From positions 3,673,845-3,737,844 of the forward strand of contig JAOSKU010000001.1 of assembly GCA_027493445.1 (NCBI GenBank): a stretch of 64,000 bases of DNA. Reading direction: 5' to 3'. Source of the stretch: Thermoleophilia bacterium. Its GTDB lineage: Bacteria > Actinomycetota > Thermoleophilia > RBG-16-64-13. The position numbers and the translations under genes were made by a program. This document shows positions 1 to 9,600 of this stretch, one piece after another (the first letter of the stretch is position 1; every line of letters starts with the position of its first letter). A model generated the notes under the pieces. It searched no databases and was not told where the DNA came from. It was given only the letters and a program-made list of their open reading frames with translations.

Positions 1-648
1 CACGAGCAAAGAGATCATCATCGCGATCGCCTGGGCTATGACCGTCGCAATGGCGGCTCCGCGCAGACCGTACTCCGGGAACGGTCCGTATCCGAACATG
101 AGGAGCGGATCCAAGATGGCGTTGACCACGAGCACGGACACCATGATCATCGCCGGCGTCTTCGTGTCCCCCGTCGCCCGCACCCCACTGTTGCCCACCT
201 GCGGGATGACGATCAGCGGCAACCCCAGGTACCAGATCATCATGTACTGTCGCACGTACTCGAGCACCTGGCCGTCCGCTCCCATGGCTCGAAACAGAGG
301 GTCGATCGTGGTGAGGCCGATGGTGACGATGCCCAGCGCCACGGTGACCCCCAGCGCGATTGCGTCGACGGCGAGCCGGCGGGCCTCCCGCACGTCCCCC
401 CGCCCGATGACGCGCGAGATGACGGCCGTGGTGCCCATGCCGATCCCCATGTTCACCGAGTTGACCGCCATCACGACGGCGAGCGTGAAGCCCATGGCCG
501 CGAGCTGCTCGGTTCCCAGGCGGCCGATGAAGTAGGTGTCGACGATGTTCAAGCCCATCATCGCCGACATGGCGACGAACATGGGCAGAGAAAGCCTCAC
601 GAGCGTCGTCGCTACCGGACCTTCTGTCAGTCGTGCCTTCTGCTGCAT
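1..648 (-). CDS. MATE-family multidrug/Na+ efflux transporter, 3' end outside the window
   Basis: Reading the minus strand from an ATG at 648 gives a hydrophobic protein with no stop down to base 1. Its N-terminal region has the MATE pattern: a first helix around 'LPMFVAMSAMMGLNIVD', then 'DTYFIGRLG', 'ISRVIGRGD' and a loop near 'GVRATGDTKTPA'. About 216 residues are visible, roughly the first half of a normal ~450-aa MATE exporter. MATE proteins are inner-membrane antiporters that export cationic compounds in exchange for Na+ or H+. The start overlaps the 3' end of the MarR gene by about 22 bases, so the two are probably co-transcribed, with the regulator first. The family call is firm; the substrate is unknown. 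Confidence 0.9.
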   Translation of the reverse strand, partial: MQQKARLTEGPVATTLVRLSLPMFVAMSAMMGLNIVDTYFIGRLGTEQLAAMGFTLAVVMAVNSVNMGIGMGTTAVISRVIGRGDVREARRLAVDAIALGVTVALGIVTIGLTTIDPLFRAMGADGQVLEYVRQYMMIWYLGLPLIVIPQVGNSGVRATGDTKTPAMIMVSVLVVNAILDPLLMFGYGPFPEYGLRGAAIATVIAQAIAMMISLLV

Positions 649-1052
649 TCGCGCGGGCCCTCACCTTCGTCTTCGAGCAGCGCGCCGGCGTTGTCGGCCA
701 TGCGCTGCAGCATCTCTTCTGCGATCTTGAGTTCGGCTGCCGAGAACCCCCGGATCATCTGATCGTTCCACGCCCGGGCGATACTCGCGACCTCGTCGAG
801 CAACTCGCGTCCTCGTTGTGTCAGGTCGATCACATACGCGCGGCCGTCTTCGGGATGCGCGTGTCGTTCGACCAGTTCGAGCTCCACAAGCCGCTTGACC
901 GCGTGTGCCACCCCCCCTTTGTCCGCATCGATGAAGGAGCGGATGTCCTCCTGACGCGCACCCGCATGTTGGGAGAGGAACATGAGCATGCGAACGTGCG
1001 TGAAGCCCAGCCCATACGCGAGGCGACGAAAGGTCCACTGATCCTCGGACAC
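627..1052 (-). CDS. MarR-family transcriptional regulator
   Basis: A 141-residue protein starting at GTG 1052. The central part (RQEDIRSFIDADKGGVAHAVKRLVELELVERH, read in pieces) is a winged helix, followed by the wing 'HPEDGRAYVIDLTQRG' typical of MarR proteins. The long open frame upstream of 1052 is shared with the neighbouring gene and looks non-coding, so GTG 1052 was chosen; the exact start is uncertain. It lies directly upstream of, and overlaps, the MATE exporter. MarR regulators commonly repress an adjacent efflux pump until a small ligand binds, so local control of the transporter is inferred. No operator was identified. Confidence 0.85.
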   Translation of the reverse strand: MSEDQWTFRRLAYGLGFTHVRMLMFLSQHAGARQEDIRSFIDADKGGVAHAVKRLVELELVERHAHPEDGRAYVIDLTQRGRELLDEVASIARAWNDQMIRGFSAAELKIAEEMLQRMADNAGALLEDEGEGPRECSRRHD

Positions 1053-1122
1053 GAGAGGACCTCCGGCGCCCGGCCCAGAGTCGGCAACCTGTGCGGCAGC
1101 TTCGTGCTGTCGTGGTGCCCGA

Positions 1123-2028
1123 CTACCCGCTCGCGCGCCAGCCCGTAGCGGTGAGCGCCGCCAGATCGAGGCGGAAAGTCTCTTGCGGATCGTCGACTTC
1201 CCCGCGTTCGGTGACCGCTCGGTGCATCTGATGGGCCAGCACCGACCCGATGGCGTGGAGGGCGTCGTGCCGGTCCAGCCCCTCCTCCTGTAGACGGATG
1301 AGGGTGGCGGCCGTCGGCTCCTCGTCACCCAAAGCCACTTGAGTCTCGACCACAGCATGGATCATCGCGTGGAGCTCCATGTTGGGCGCCTGTTCGCCGG
1401 CCTGCCGGTGGTGCTCGAGCACAAGCGCGATGCGCTCGTCTTCGTCCAGCTCCAGCCAGGGGTCGGGGTCGGGAGCCCGGTGCGCGTCGTAGACTTCGAC
1501 CACCCCATCGTCTGGGTCCATTCCCTCCGGCACGTACGGGATGAGTCCGAGCTCGAAGGCCTCCTCCCGCAGCTCCAGGGGGAGCGTACGGGCATCGACG
1601 ATCATGCCATCCACCATGATCATCCAGGCGAACGGGTTCTCGGCCGCGAGGGATTCCAGGGTGTACTCGGGATGGAAGAACCGCAGATCGAGCAGGTCGC
1701 GAACTTCCTTCGCGTGCCTGGATGCGGTGCCTTGACTGACCCCGACCTTCTCGCAGAGGTCGCGGGCGCTCAAGAAGGGGTCGGAGTCCTTGTCGAACAA
1801 GAAGTTGATCTGGCTGAGCGCGTAAAGGATGCCGGCCGCCCACGAGAGCTCGCGGCCCCGGCCGAGCGGCGACGGTCTCTTGCGGCTGAGCTCGGCGGCC
1901 GCCTTACGACAAAGATCGGCGTATTCGTCGCCCAGCTCGTCCCGGCAAACGCGGTCGGTGATCGTGGTGACGGCCTCATATCGCGCCTGCATTGCGTGGG
2001 GAACTTTGTAGGCTTTCGGCGGTGTCAT
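1123..2028 (-). CDS. DUF6398-domain protein
   Basis: Starts at ATG 2028 and gives about 301 residues. The N-terminal ~150 residues match the DUF6398 pattern as I know it: 'VPHAMQARYEAVTTITD', 'DEYADLCRKAAAELSRKRPSPL', 'AAGILYALSQINFLFD', then a helix-turn-helix-like stretch around 'LCEKVGVSQGTASRHAKEVRDLL'. The rest is acidic and helical, without a motif I recognise. DUF6398 has no known biochemical role; the HTH-like segment could bind DNA, which is inference. It is encoded on the same strand as marR but separated by about 70 bases. Confidence 0.75.
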   Translation of the reverse strand: MTPPKAYKVPHAMQARYEAVTTITDRVCRDELGDEYADLCRKAAAELSRKRPSPLGRGRELSWAAGILYALSQINFLFDKDSDPFLSARDLCEKVGVSQGTASRHAKEVRDLLDLRFFHPEYTLESLAAENPFAWMIMVDGMIVDARTLPLELREEAFELGLIPYVPEGMDPDDGVVEVYDAHRAPDPDPWLELDEDERIALVLEHHRQAGEQAPNMELHAMIHAVVETQVALGDEEPTAATLIRLQEEGLDRHDALHAIGSVLAHQMHRAVTERGEVDDPQETFRLDLAALTATGWRASG

Positions 2029-2121
2029 GGAGTGCTCCCGTGTCGGTTGCGGACAACCCGCCGAGAGCGTAGCACGAGCGCGCCGGACTCGGGAACGGTT
2101 GCTCATATGTCGCCTACGCCG

Positions 2122-2193
2122 GTGCGACTGACAACGCATAGCGCCGTCCAGTGCTGCCCGGTGGCCGGGGCTTCGTTCTTCAACGGCCTCCTA
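2122..2193. repeat. Degenerate half copy of the ~165 bp palindromic repeat
   Basis: This stretch aligns with the right half of the full copy at 3350-3517, through 'gcgactga', 'acaacgcat', 'gcgccg', 'cgaggtttcg'-like and the final 'gcc..ctag'. It has several substitutions and a short deletion. It abuts the IS630 element on the left, while a full copy abuts it on the right. The IS therefore sits at or beside the junction of two repeat copies. Confidence 0.7.
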
Positions 2194-3272
2194 GTGTCCT
2201 GAGGCATTAATCCGCTCACAATAAGCCGCCAAGCTCTCCAGGATCTCATCGGCGGTCTTATGCCAGATGAAAGGCTTGGGGTCATCGTTCCATAGGGCAA
2301 TCCAGGTGCGGATGGAGGCGGTAAGTTCTTTGACGGAGCGGTGGGTGCCTCGCCGTAGCCATTTAGTGGTGAGCTCAGAAAACCAGCGCTCCACCAGGTT
2401 AAGCCAGGAGCTGTAGGTGGGGGTGAAGTGCAACACGAAGCGGGGGTGGCTAAGAAGCCAGCGCTTCACCGCCGGGGTCTTATGGGTGGAGTAGTTATCC
2501 ACCACCAGGTGCACGGCCAGCTCTTTGGGGACCTCCCGGTCGATGAGCTTAAGGAACTTTATGAACTCAGCGGCCCGGTGCCGGGGGTAAGGGCGCAGAT
2601 CACCTTCCCGGAGGCCAGGTTTAAGGCGGCGTAGAGGTTGGTGGTGCCGAAGCGGCGGTAGTCGTGGGTCTGCCTTTTGGGTACGGCGGGGAGAAGAGGA
2701 AGGATGGGGGCGGTACGATCTAGGGCCTGGATCTGGCTCTTCTCATCCACACAGAGCACCACCGCTGCCTCCGGAGGGTTAAGATAGAGGCCCACGATGT
2801 CTCTGACCTGGTCGATGAACTGGGGGTCGGGGGAGAGTTTGAACTCATCCACCAGGTGGGGTTTTAGCCCGAAGGCCCGCCAGATGCGGCTGACGGCCGT
2901 CTGGTTTAGGCCCACGGCCCGGGCCAGGGAGCGGGTGGACCAGTGGGTGGCGTCTTTGGGGGTCTCCTCCAGGGTCTTCACGATCACCCGCTCCACCTGC
3001 TCATCCGTGATGGTACGAGGTTTCCCCGGCCGGGGCTCATCCTGCAGGCCGTTAAGGCGTTTCATGGCAAAGCGGGTCCGCCACTTGCCCACCGTGACCG
3101 GATGGCAGCCGAGCTGCCGGGCGATCTCCTGGTTGGTAGTTCCTTCGGCCGCCGCCAATACGATACGGCAGCGCAGGGCCAAGGCCTGGCTGGTCTTGGC
3201 CCGCCGGGCCCAGCGTTCAAGGATCTCCCGCTCCTCATCACAAAGCGTAACCTGCACCGTCGGTCGTCCCAT
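2191..3272 (-). CDS. IS630 transposase, two frames (orfA/orfB)
   Basis: The start is ATG 3272 behind a GGAGGAG ribosome site. The N-terminal part contains a helix-turn-helix ('[20 protein letters not shown]') and a second HTH ('[21 protein letters not shown]'). The DDE catalytic core follows: 'VLCVDEKSQ', '[12 protein letters not shown]' and '[12 protein letters not shown]'. The reading frame changes at a run of five Gs on the plus strand (2583-2587; CCCCC on the coding strand), before the second Asp. A -1 slip on CCC re-pairs perfectly and restores the family sequence 'PRHRAAEF'. Programmed -1 frameshifting is known in some IS families; a one-base sequencing loss would look the same. The stop codon overlaps the left target dinucleotide. 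Confidence 0.88.
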
Positions 3273-3349
3273 GGCTCCTCCATCGTCGCACCTAACGATG
3301 AAGTTCGCCACCCAGTCCCATTCTCCTGCTAACTTATGACTCAGGACAC
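2194..3349 (-). mobile_element. IS630-family insertion sequence (1156 bp) with TA target duplication
   Basis: Terminal inverted repeats begin GTGTCCTGAG (2194-2203) and end CTCAGGACAC (3340-3349). TA dinucleotides flank both sides (2192-2193 and 3350-3351), the target duplication expected of IS630/Tc1-mariner elements. The single transposase gene lies on the minus strand and fills the element. It landed in a cluster of ~165 bp palindromic repeats that also use TA-flanked ends. Confidence 0.93.
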
Positions 3350-3517
3350 TAGCAGGCTGCTGAGGAATGACGCTTCGCCGCCGGAGTACACTGGGTACGC
3401 GCAAGGCTAGGACGCAGGGAGCGCTCGTAGCAGCGCTACGGGCGCGACTGAGGACAACGCATGGCGCCGCCCAGTGTGGTCCGGCGGCCGAGGTTTCGTT
3501 TTTCAGCAGCCTGCTAG
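3350..3517. repeat. Full copy of the ~165 bp palindromic MITE-like repeat (copy A)
   Basis: It begins TAGCAGGCTGCTGA and ends with the inverted form TCAGCAGCCTGCTA, giving perfect ~14 bp terminal inverted repeats with TA at both tips. Near its centre is a strong hairpin (arms CGCTCGTAGC and GCTACGGGCG, loop AGC). Other copies are at 5667-5832 (opposite orientation), 49837-49999 (diverged ends) and a half copy at 2122-2193. All full copies stay open in one frame encoding a similar ~50-residue peptide. That is probably a by-product of conservation, not a gene. Confidence 0.85.
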
Positions 3518-3536
3518 ACCCGGACCTGTGTCCCGG

Positions 3537-4475
3537 TCATTTCCGGCGCCGGTCCCAGGGTGTGCCTTCCCAGCCCCGCACTTGGCCCTTGTCTCCGCAG
3601 ACCGGGCAGTGCCAGAGAATAGTCTCCCCGTCTCCGGCCAGGCCCGCCTCGATGATTCCCGTACACGGTCGCCGGGCTGGGCTCCAGCGGCAAGCGACGT
3701 TGGTGCGCAGGTCGGCCACTCCCCGGGAGCTCGTCACCCACGTCACGATGGATCCGATGAACGCCGCCACGCCGAACGCCGGCCCGGGCAGGTCGTCGGG
3801 GATCCGCCCCGCCTCGTCGAGGAAATGTCGCATGTCGGTGATCCAGGTGTTGGCGGTCCTGCGTGCAGCCTGTTTCCCCCTCTGCTCTGCAGCTTGGGTC
3901 ACCTGCTTCCGACCCGAGGCGGGCTCGGCGACGGCTGGGGCCCCGGCGGTCGTGATGGCCCTCTGGGCGACAGATCGGGTGGCGTGCTTCAATGCCTCCG
4001 CGAGGAGGCGGGCAGTGACCCGGGCGGGCGTGTCGTAGCCGAGCGGCCCCACCGGCGTGTCGCACAGCGAGAGTGCCTTGTCGAAGGGATCGTCGCCCGC
4101 GCCGCGTTCCATCATCGTGCGAAGCAGGAACGAGAAGTCGTTCAGCGTGCCGAGCACGGAACGGTTGTTGGTCGCGGCGATCACACACTCGCGCATCTCA
4201 CCGATCTCGCGTTCGATGGCCTCCATGGGGATCTGGAGGCGATCGAGCACGGTGACGAGCTCTTGCGGGAAGGTCTGCGCCAGGTGCTTGGCGTTACGCG
4301 CGGGCATGAGCACCGGCAGGCGGGAATGTTCAGCGGCCAGCAGGATGAAGCGTCGCTGGCCCAATGCAAGGGGCTGCGCGAACCAGTCGCCCAGGGTAGT
4401 CGTGGTCGGCTCGACGACCGTGCTCGGCGGCCCGACGCGAGCCAGGAGCTTCTTGGTGCAACGCAGAGCGTACAC
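3537..4475 (-). CDS. DUF6933-like protein with a C-terminal zinc-finger-like domain
   Basis: From GTG 4475 the protein begins 'YALRCTKKLLARVG' and continues 'TTTLGDWFAQPL', 'RRFILLAAEHSRLPVLMPAR', the hallmark order of the DUF6933 domain (~residues 1-160). The C-terminal ~110 residues are different: a hydrophobic stretch near 'AFGVAAFIGSIVTWVTS', a Cys/Arg-rich segment 'TNVACRWSPARRPCTG', and a final 'WHCPVCGDKGQVRGWEGTPWD' that looks like a small zinc ribbon with paired cysteines. A linker rich in Ala/Arg joins the two. No function is known for either domain. The open frame extends to 4526, but the conserved part begins at the GTG. Confidence 0.7.
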   Translation of the reverse strand: MYALRCTKKLLARVGPPSTVVEPTTTTLGDWFAQPLALGQRRFILLAAEHSRLPVLMPARNAKHLAQTFPQELVTVLDRLQIPMEAIEREIGEMRECVIAATNNRSVLGTLNDFSFLLRTMMERGAGDDPFDKALSLCDTPVGPLGYDTPARVTARLLAEALKHATRSVAQRAITTAGAPAVAEPASGRKQVTQAAEQRGKQAARRTANTWITDMRHFLDEAGRIPDDLPGPAFGVAAFIGSIVTWVTSSRGVADLRTNVACRWSPARRPCTGIIEAGLAGDGETILWHCPVCGDKGQVRGWEGTPWDRRRK

Positions 4476-4615
4476 TACCTTATTGTAGCGAAGATCACCC
4501 TGACAGGGTCGCATTCGGGCCACCACGAAGGCATGGCCTCGGCATCAAGTGCGCCTGCGGCCTTACGAGATGCCGCGACACGAACGGGCGCGACGTACGC
4601 CCGGGCGGCGCGTGT

Positions 4616-5191
4616 TCACCAGCCGTCGCGGTGCACTCGGGCGGGGTCAAACTGGGTGCGTGGCGGTTTCTGCTCCGCCGGATAGCCCACCGGAACGAGG
4701 CACAGGGGCACGATCCGAGACGGGATACCGAGTACCTCGCGCACCATGTCCACCCTCTCCGGCCGGGGATGGACGCCGCACCACACGGTGCCCAGGCCAA
4801 GAGCGGTGGCGGCCAGCAGCAGGTTCTGGGTGGCCGCGGCCACGTCCTGCACCCAGTATTCGCCCGAGACGCCTTCGGGTACCAGGTCGAGGTCGCCGCA
4901 GGGGACGATGCAGAGGGGAGCTTCCCGCAGCATGCCGGCGTAGGGGTGTCTCTCGGAGAGCTCGTCGAGGAGCTCGCGCCGCGAGATCACCACGAAGTGC
5001 CAGGGCTGCTCGTTGGAGGCGGAGGGCGCCGCCATGGCCGCCTCCAACAGGCGGGTCACGAGCTCGTCGGGCACGAGCCGATCCTCGTACCGGCGGATGC
5101 TGCGGCGGGACAGGAGGAGGTCGTAGGCGATGGGTGGGCGCTCTGTCGGGCTGGTGGGGGAGGGAGGCGAGAGAGGCGGGGATTCGTCCAT
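4616..5191 (-). CDS. Nitroreductase-family oxidoreductase
   Basis: Starts at ATG 5191 with AAGGA about nine bases upstream; 191 residues, normal for the family. Diagnostic pieces are 'SRRSIRRYEDR' (FMN phosphate binding arginines), 'AAPSASNEQPWHFVV', 'DVAAATQNLLLAATALGLGTVWCG' and 'PVGYPAEQKPPR'. These enzymes are FMN-dependent homodimers that reduce nitro compounds, quinones or related electron acceptors with NAD(P)H in the cytoplasm. The N-terminal ~25 residues are Pro/Ser-rich and precede the conserved fold. There is no obvious operon partner, and the physiological substrate cannot be read from sequence. Confidence 0.9.
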   Translation of the reverse strand: MDESPPLSPPSPTSPTERPPIAYDLLLSRRSIRRYEDRLVPDELVTRLLEAAMAAPSASNEQPWHFVVISRRELLDELSERHPYAGMLREAPLCIVPCGDLDLVPEGVSGEYWVQDVAAATQNLLLAATALGLGTVWCGVHPRPERVDMVREVLGIPSRIVPLCLVPVGYPAEQKPPRTQFDPARVHRDGW

Positions 5192-5444
5192 GGATACGGT
5201 TCCTTTCTGGCGGGATGCTTGACGACGGCAGAGGCCTTCTACCCAGTCGGGTAGGGCGGGCAACCGGTCCACAAGCCCTCGACAGGCTGCGGCGGCGGCC
5301 GCCCTGCGGGCGGAGTGATATCGTGAAGAGACGCGCCTGCCCATCACGAGCGCGGGACGGTCGGGCGGCGCGTGGGTCGCCGGGTGGTCGGCAGGCTGAC
5401 CGGTCAGGCTCTGGGGCGACTGTCAGATAGGGCAAGCTGGGGGG

Positions 5445-5588
5445 TGGCGAAGCTCTACCACGACGACACCATCGACGCCGACGAGATCACCCTGTCCATC
5501 CATCCTGCACGGAAGGAGGTGGCCCCGGCGGCGTAGCCGGGAGTCCGTAGCGACGATCGGGAGCTACACCACAAAGTGGGACTTGACC
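5445..5588 (+). mobile_element. 3' remnant of an IS256-family element
   Basis: These 144 bases are essentially identical to the right end of the complete IS256 element at 42223-42366. They include the last ~30 codons of the transposase ('KLYHDDTIDADEITL' onward), its stop codon and the right terminal repeat ending GGGACTTGACC. The left ~1.27 kb is missing. The right terminal repeat abuts the 3' end of the exonuclease gene, so the insertion removed the last few codons of that gene. Confidence 0.93.
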
Positions 5589-6558
5589 TGGCACCGCTCC
5601 AGCAGATTGGCATCACCCATGCGTTCGGCCCAAGCGCCGAAGGCATCCAGCGGGCCGCGCCACTTGAGCAGGCTGCTGAAAAACGAAACCTCGGCCGCCG
5701 AACCGCACTGGGCGGCGCCATGCGTTGTCCTCGGTCGCGCCCGTGGCGCTGCTACGAGCGCTCCCTGCGTCCTAGCCTTGCGCGTACCCAGTGCACTCCG
5801 GCGGCGAAGCGTCATTTCTCAGCAGCCTGCTAGCTCGTCCACGGTGGTGAACAGGGGGGCGTTGGTCCTGAGTGTCGCCAGGTCCTTGAAAAGCAGGGCC
5901 AGGTCGCGCTCTTTCTTCAATACGTCGAAGGGGACTCTTCGATGCCGCCGTACCGGTTCAGCAACCTGGCGGCGGTCGCCGAGCCGATGCCCGGGATGCC
6001 CGGGTATCCATCTGCCGCGTCACCCACCAGCGCCAGATAGTCGGGGATCAGGCCGGGTTCGACACCGAACTTCCTGCGCACCGCCTCCGCGTCGCGGATC
6101 GTGCCGGTCCTGCTATTGACCTGCACTACGCGATCGTCCCGGACGCACTGCGCCAGGTCTTTGTCCGGCGTCCAGATGCACACCTTCTCCACCCGGGCGT
6201 CGGCCGCGGCGAGGCAGGCGGCGGAGGCCAGGGCATCGTCCGCCTCCAGCTCGACCATGGGCCAGACCGTCACTCCCATGGCGGCCAGGGCCTCCTCGAG
6301 GGGCTGGAATTGCGCGAGCAGCGACCGTTCCACCCCGGCACTGGTCTTGTAGCCGGGCCAGAGCTGGTTGCGGAAGGACTCGATGTCGTGATCGGTGGCC
6401 AGGCCGACATGGGTGCCCCCGCCTTCGAGCATGCGCACCACCGCGCTCAGCACTCCACGCACGGCACCGAGGGGCGGGTTGGTGCCCTTTCGTGAGCGGC
6501 GCAGGCAATAGAAGTGGCGGAAGAGCTCGTAGGTGCCGTCGACCAGGTGGATGATCAT
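5589..6558 (-). pseudogene. FEN-type 5'-3' exonuclease (DNA polymerase I N-domain-like), broken
   Basis: From ATG 6558 the protein reads 'MIIHLVDGTYELFRHFY' and carries the FEN acidic motifs 'LEADDALASAA', 'WTPDKDLAQCV', 'YLALVGDAADGYPGIPGIG' and the helix-hairpin-helix 'GSATAARLLNRYGGIEE'. These are stand-alone structure-specific 5' nucleases. Three lesions are visible: a one-base frameshift at the G4 run 5930-5933; insertion of a 166 bp palindromic repeat (5667-5832) between the codons for 'VDEL' and 'KWRGP'; and loss of the extreme C-terminus to the IS256 remnant at 5588. The downstream piece 'KWRGPLDAFGAWAERMGDANLLER' is the normal C-terminal tail of such enzymes, so the gene can be reassembled in order. 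Confidence 0.88.
5667..5832. repeat. Palindromic MITE-like repeat, copy B, inserted in the exonuclease gene
   Basis: It is the reverse orientation of copy A, with the same 13-14 bp ends AGCAGGCTGCTGA / TCAGCAGCCTGCT and the same central hairpin. The right tip keeps TA; the left tip reads GA. Removing the repeat and restoring one TA rejoins the exonuclease reading frame as D-E-L-K-W, which supports true insertion at a TA site. The repeat supplies a TGA stop to the upstream exonuclease part. Confidence 0.88.
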
Positions 6559-6654
6559 GGGGCAGTGTAGCGCGGAAGTGCCTCCTTTCTTCTTTCTGTC
6601 CGACCAAGGTTGTAGGATGACGCACGAAGCCATCGAGAGACGGAGGGTCAATCG

Positions 6655-9600
6655 TTGGACGTCTTTCACCTGCGCGACCAACTCGTCGAGGACTACCGCG
6701 AGTACGTCGAGAGCTTCATCCGGATCAAGGACGAACGCATCCGGAGCACGGTGGAGGAGGCCATCGACGCCGGGCTCCTGTGGCCGGCGCCTTTGGTACA
6801 GCTCAACCCCACCTTCGAGGCCGCCGAGACCGTCGACGAGTTGGTGGCAGACGGCACCCTGCACCCGGAGTGCGGGCGCATCTTTCGGACCGGTAAGGGT
6901 GGCTGCGCACCGGGCGTGACCGGCGGCTACAACGGGCCCGGCAGCGCCACCCGACCCGGCAGCGCACATGCGACCGGCAACTCCACCGCGGCCGCCGCAC
7001 CTGCCCGCCCCCTGCGCTTCCACCGCCACCAGGTGGAGGCCATCCGCGCCGCCCGCACCGGGGATAACTACGTGCTGACCACCGGCACCGGCTCCGGCAA
7101 GAGCCTGGCCTACATCGTCCCCATCGTGGATCACGTGCTCCGGCGGGGGTCGGGGCGCGGCGTGCAGGCCATCGTGGTCTATCCCATGAACGCCCTCGCC
7201 AACAGCCAGCTGGGGGAGCTCGAGAAGTTCCTGTGCGAGGGGTTCCTGTGCGAGGGCTATCCCGACGGCAAGGGACCGGTGACCTTCGCCCGCTACACCG
7301 GGCAGGAGAACGACGAGGCCCGGCTCGACGCCATGGCCAACCCGCCCGACATCATCCTGACCAACTACGTGATGCTGGAACTCATACTCACCCGCGAGCG
7401 GGAGAAGAACCTGATCAAGGCGGCCCAGGGCCTCAAGTTCCTGGTGCTCGACGAGCTACACACCTACCGGGGCCGGCAGGGATCGGACGTAGCCCTGCTG
7501 ACGAGGCGCGTCCGCGATCGCCTCGCGGCCGCCGACCTGCAGGTAGTCGGTACCTCGGCCACCCTGGCGGGCGGGGGCACGCTGGACGAACAGCGGGCGG
7601 AGGTGGCCCGCGTGGCTACGCAGATCTTCGGGGCACCGGTCGCGCCGCAGCGGGTGATCGGCGAGACCCTGCGCCGAGCGACGCCGCCCCGCGGTGGCGA
7701 TGACCCTGACTTTGTACGGCAGTTGAAGGCCCGGGTCGAGGAGGTCGCGCGCGACGGATGGCCGGCGGCCATGACGCATGCGGAGTTCGTGGGCGACCCG
7801 CTCGCTTCCTGGGTCGAGAGCACCTTCGGCGTGGAGCCCGACCCGGAGAGCGGACGTCTGGTCCGGGCTCAGCCGATCAGCATCCGGGGCGCCAATGGGG
7901 CGGCGACCAGGCTCGAAGCGCTCTGCGGCGTGCCTGAGGAGGCGTGTGCCGAAGCGGTCGAGAATCTACTCCTGGGCGCCTACCGGTGTCTCAATCCCGA
8001 TACCGGCTTTCCGGTGTTTGCGTTCCGCCTGCATCAGTTCGTGGGACGGGGGAGACGGTCTTCGCGACTCCCGAGCCCGAGGACAAGCGGGAGATCTCGC
8101 TGCAGGGCCAGAAGTTCGTGCCCGGAGAACGTGACCGGGTATTCCTGCCCCTGGTGTTCTGCCGGGAATGCGGCCAGGAGTACTACGCGACGGTGGCCAC
8201 GGGGGCGCAGGCCCTGGGCGGAACGGAGTACACCCCCCGGGAGCTCTCCGACCGCCTGACGGGTGCGGATGTCGGGGGCGGGGGGCCGCAGCCGGGGCTG
8301 CTCTTTATCAACTCCGAGAACCCGTGGCCCATCGACGCCGAGGATATCCTCAAACGGGTGCCGGAAGACTGGCTGGAAGCCGGCGCTGGAGGAGAGCGGA
8401 GGCTGATCAAGGACCGGGTTAAGTCCCTGCCTCGGGCGATCCGCATCGACCCTGCCGGGCGCGAGAGCGCTGACGGCGTGGAGGCGGCTTTCATTCCAGG
8501 CACATTCCGTTTCTGCCTCTCTTGCGGCGTGTCCTATGCCTTCACCGTGAAGTCCGACTTCGGCAAGCTGGGGCAGCTGGGCTCAGGTGGTCGGAGTTCG
8601 GCCACCACCGTCATGGGGCTTTCGACCATCCGCACCCTGCGCGAGAGCGACCTCTCCGAGACGGCGCGGAAGCTCCTCAGCTTCACAGACAACCGGCAGG
8701 ACGCCTCCTTGCAGGCGGGTCATTTGAACGACTTCGTGGAGGTCGGCCTCCTTCGATCGGCCCTCTACCGTGCCGCGGAAGCGGCGGGTCCCGCCGGGCT
8801 GCGACACGACGAGCTGGCGGCCAGAGTGTTCGACGCGCTTGGCCTGCCCATCGCCGCCTACGCCCAAGACCCCGAGGTGAAATTCGCTGCGTTCCACGAA
8901 ACCCAGGCCGCCCTGCGCAACATGCTCGGTTACCGCCTTTATCGGGATCTGAAGCGGGGATGGCGCATCACCCTGCCCAACCTGGAGCAATGCGGTCTTC
9001 TGGAGATCGGCTATCAGTCCTTGGAGGAACTGTGCGCGGCCGAGGAGGAGTGGACCGAGGTCCATCCGGCGCTGGTCACGGCCACGCCTGAGACCCGGGC
9101 GAAGGTTGCCGGGGCGCTCCTCGACCTGATGCGCCGTGGTCTGGGCATCAAGGTCGACTACCTGGAAGCCGACTTCCAGGAACGCCTGGCGCTGCAGAGC
9201 AGCCAGCGGCTCTGTCCCCCTTGGGCCGTTGACGACAAGGAGCCCTGGGAGCGGGCCGCCGTGCTGTACCCACGAGCGAAGGCCAGGGGCGACGACGGCA
9301 CTGCCCTCTACACTTCTTCGCGGAGCGGTTTCGCACAGTACCTCCGGCGCGTGGCCACCTTCCCCGACTGTGGTGCGAGGCTGAAGGTGCCCGAGACCGA
9401 GACGGTCATCCGCGATCTGCTGAAGACGTTGCGGGTGGCCGGCCTGGTCGAGCAGAAGCAACCGACCACGGCGCGCCCCACCGACGGTGACGGCTTCTCC
9501 GGCTACCAGGTGCCCGCCTCGGCGCTGATCTGGCGGGCCGGCGATGCGTCCTGCGTGCCCCATGACCCCATCCGCGTGCCGAACGTGCCCGACGCCGGCG

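Noticed and set aside
38..535. Plus-strand open frame at the left edge
   Set aside because: The opposite strand encodes a clear MATE transporter over the same bases.
3367..3517. Conserved ~50-residue peptide encoded by the palindromic repeat
   Set aside because: Conservation follows the DNA palindrome, the peptide runs into unrelated sequence at the repeat edge, and no ribosome site is present.
5288..5330. GC-rich inverted sequence before the IS256 remnant as a terminator
   Set aside because: The arms are poorly matched and no T-run follows.
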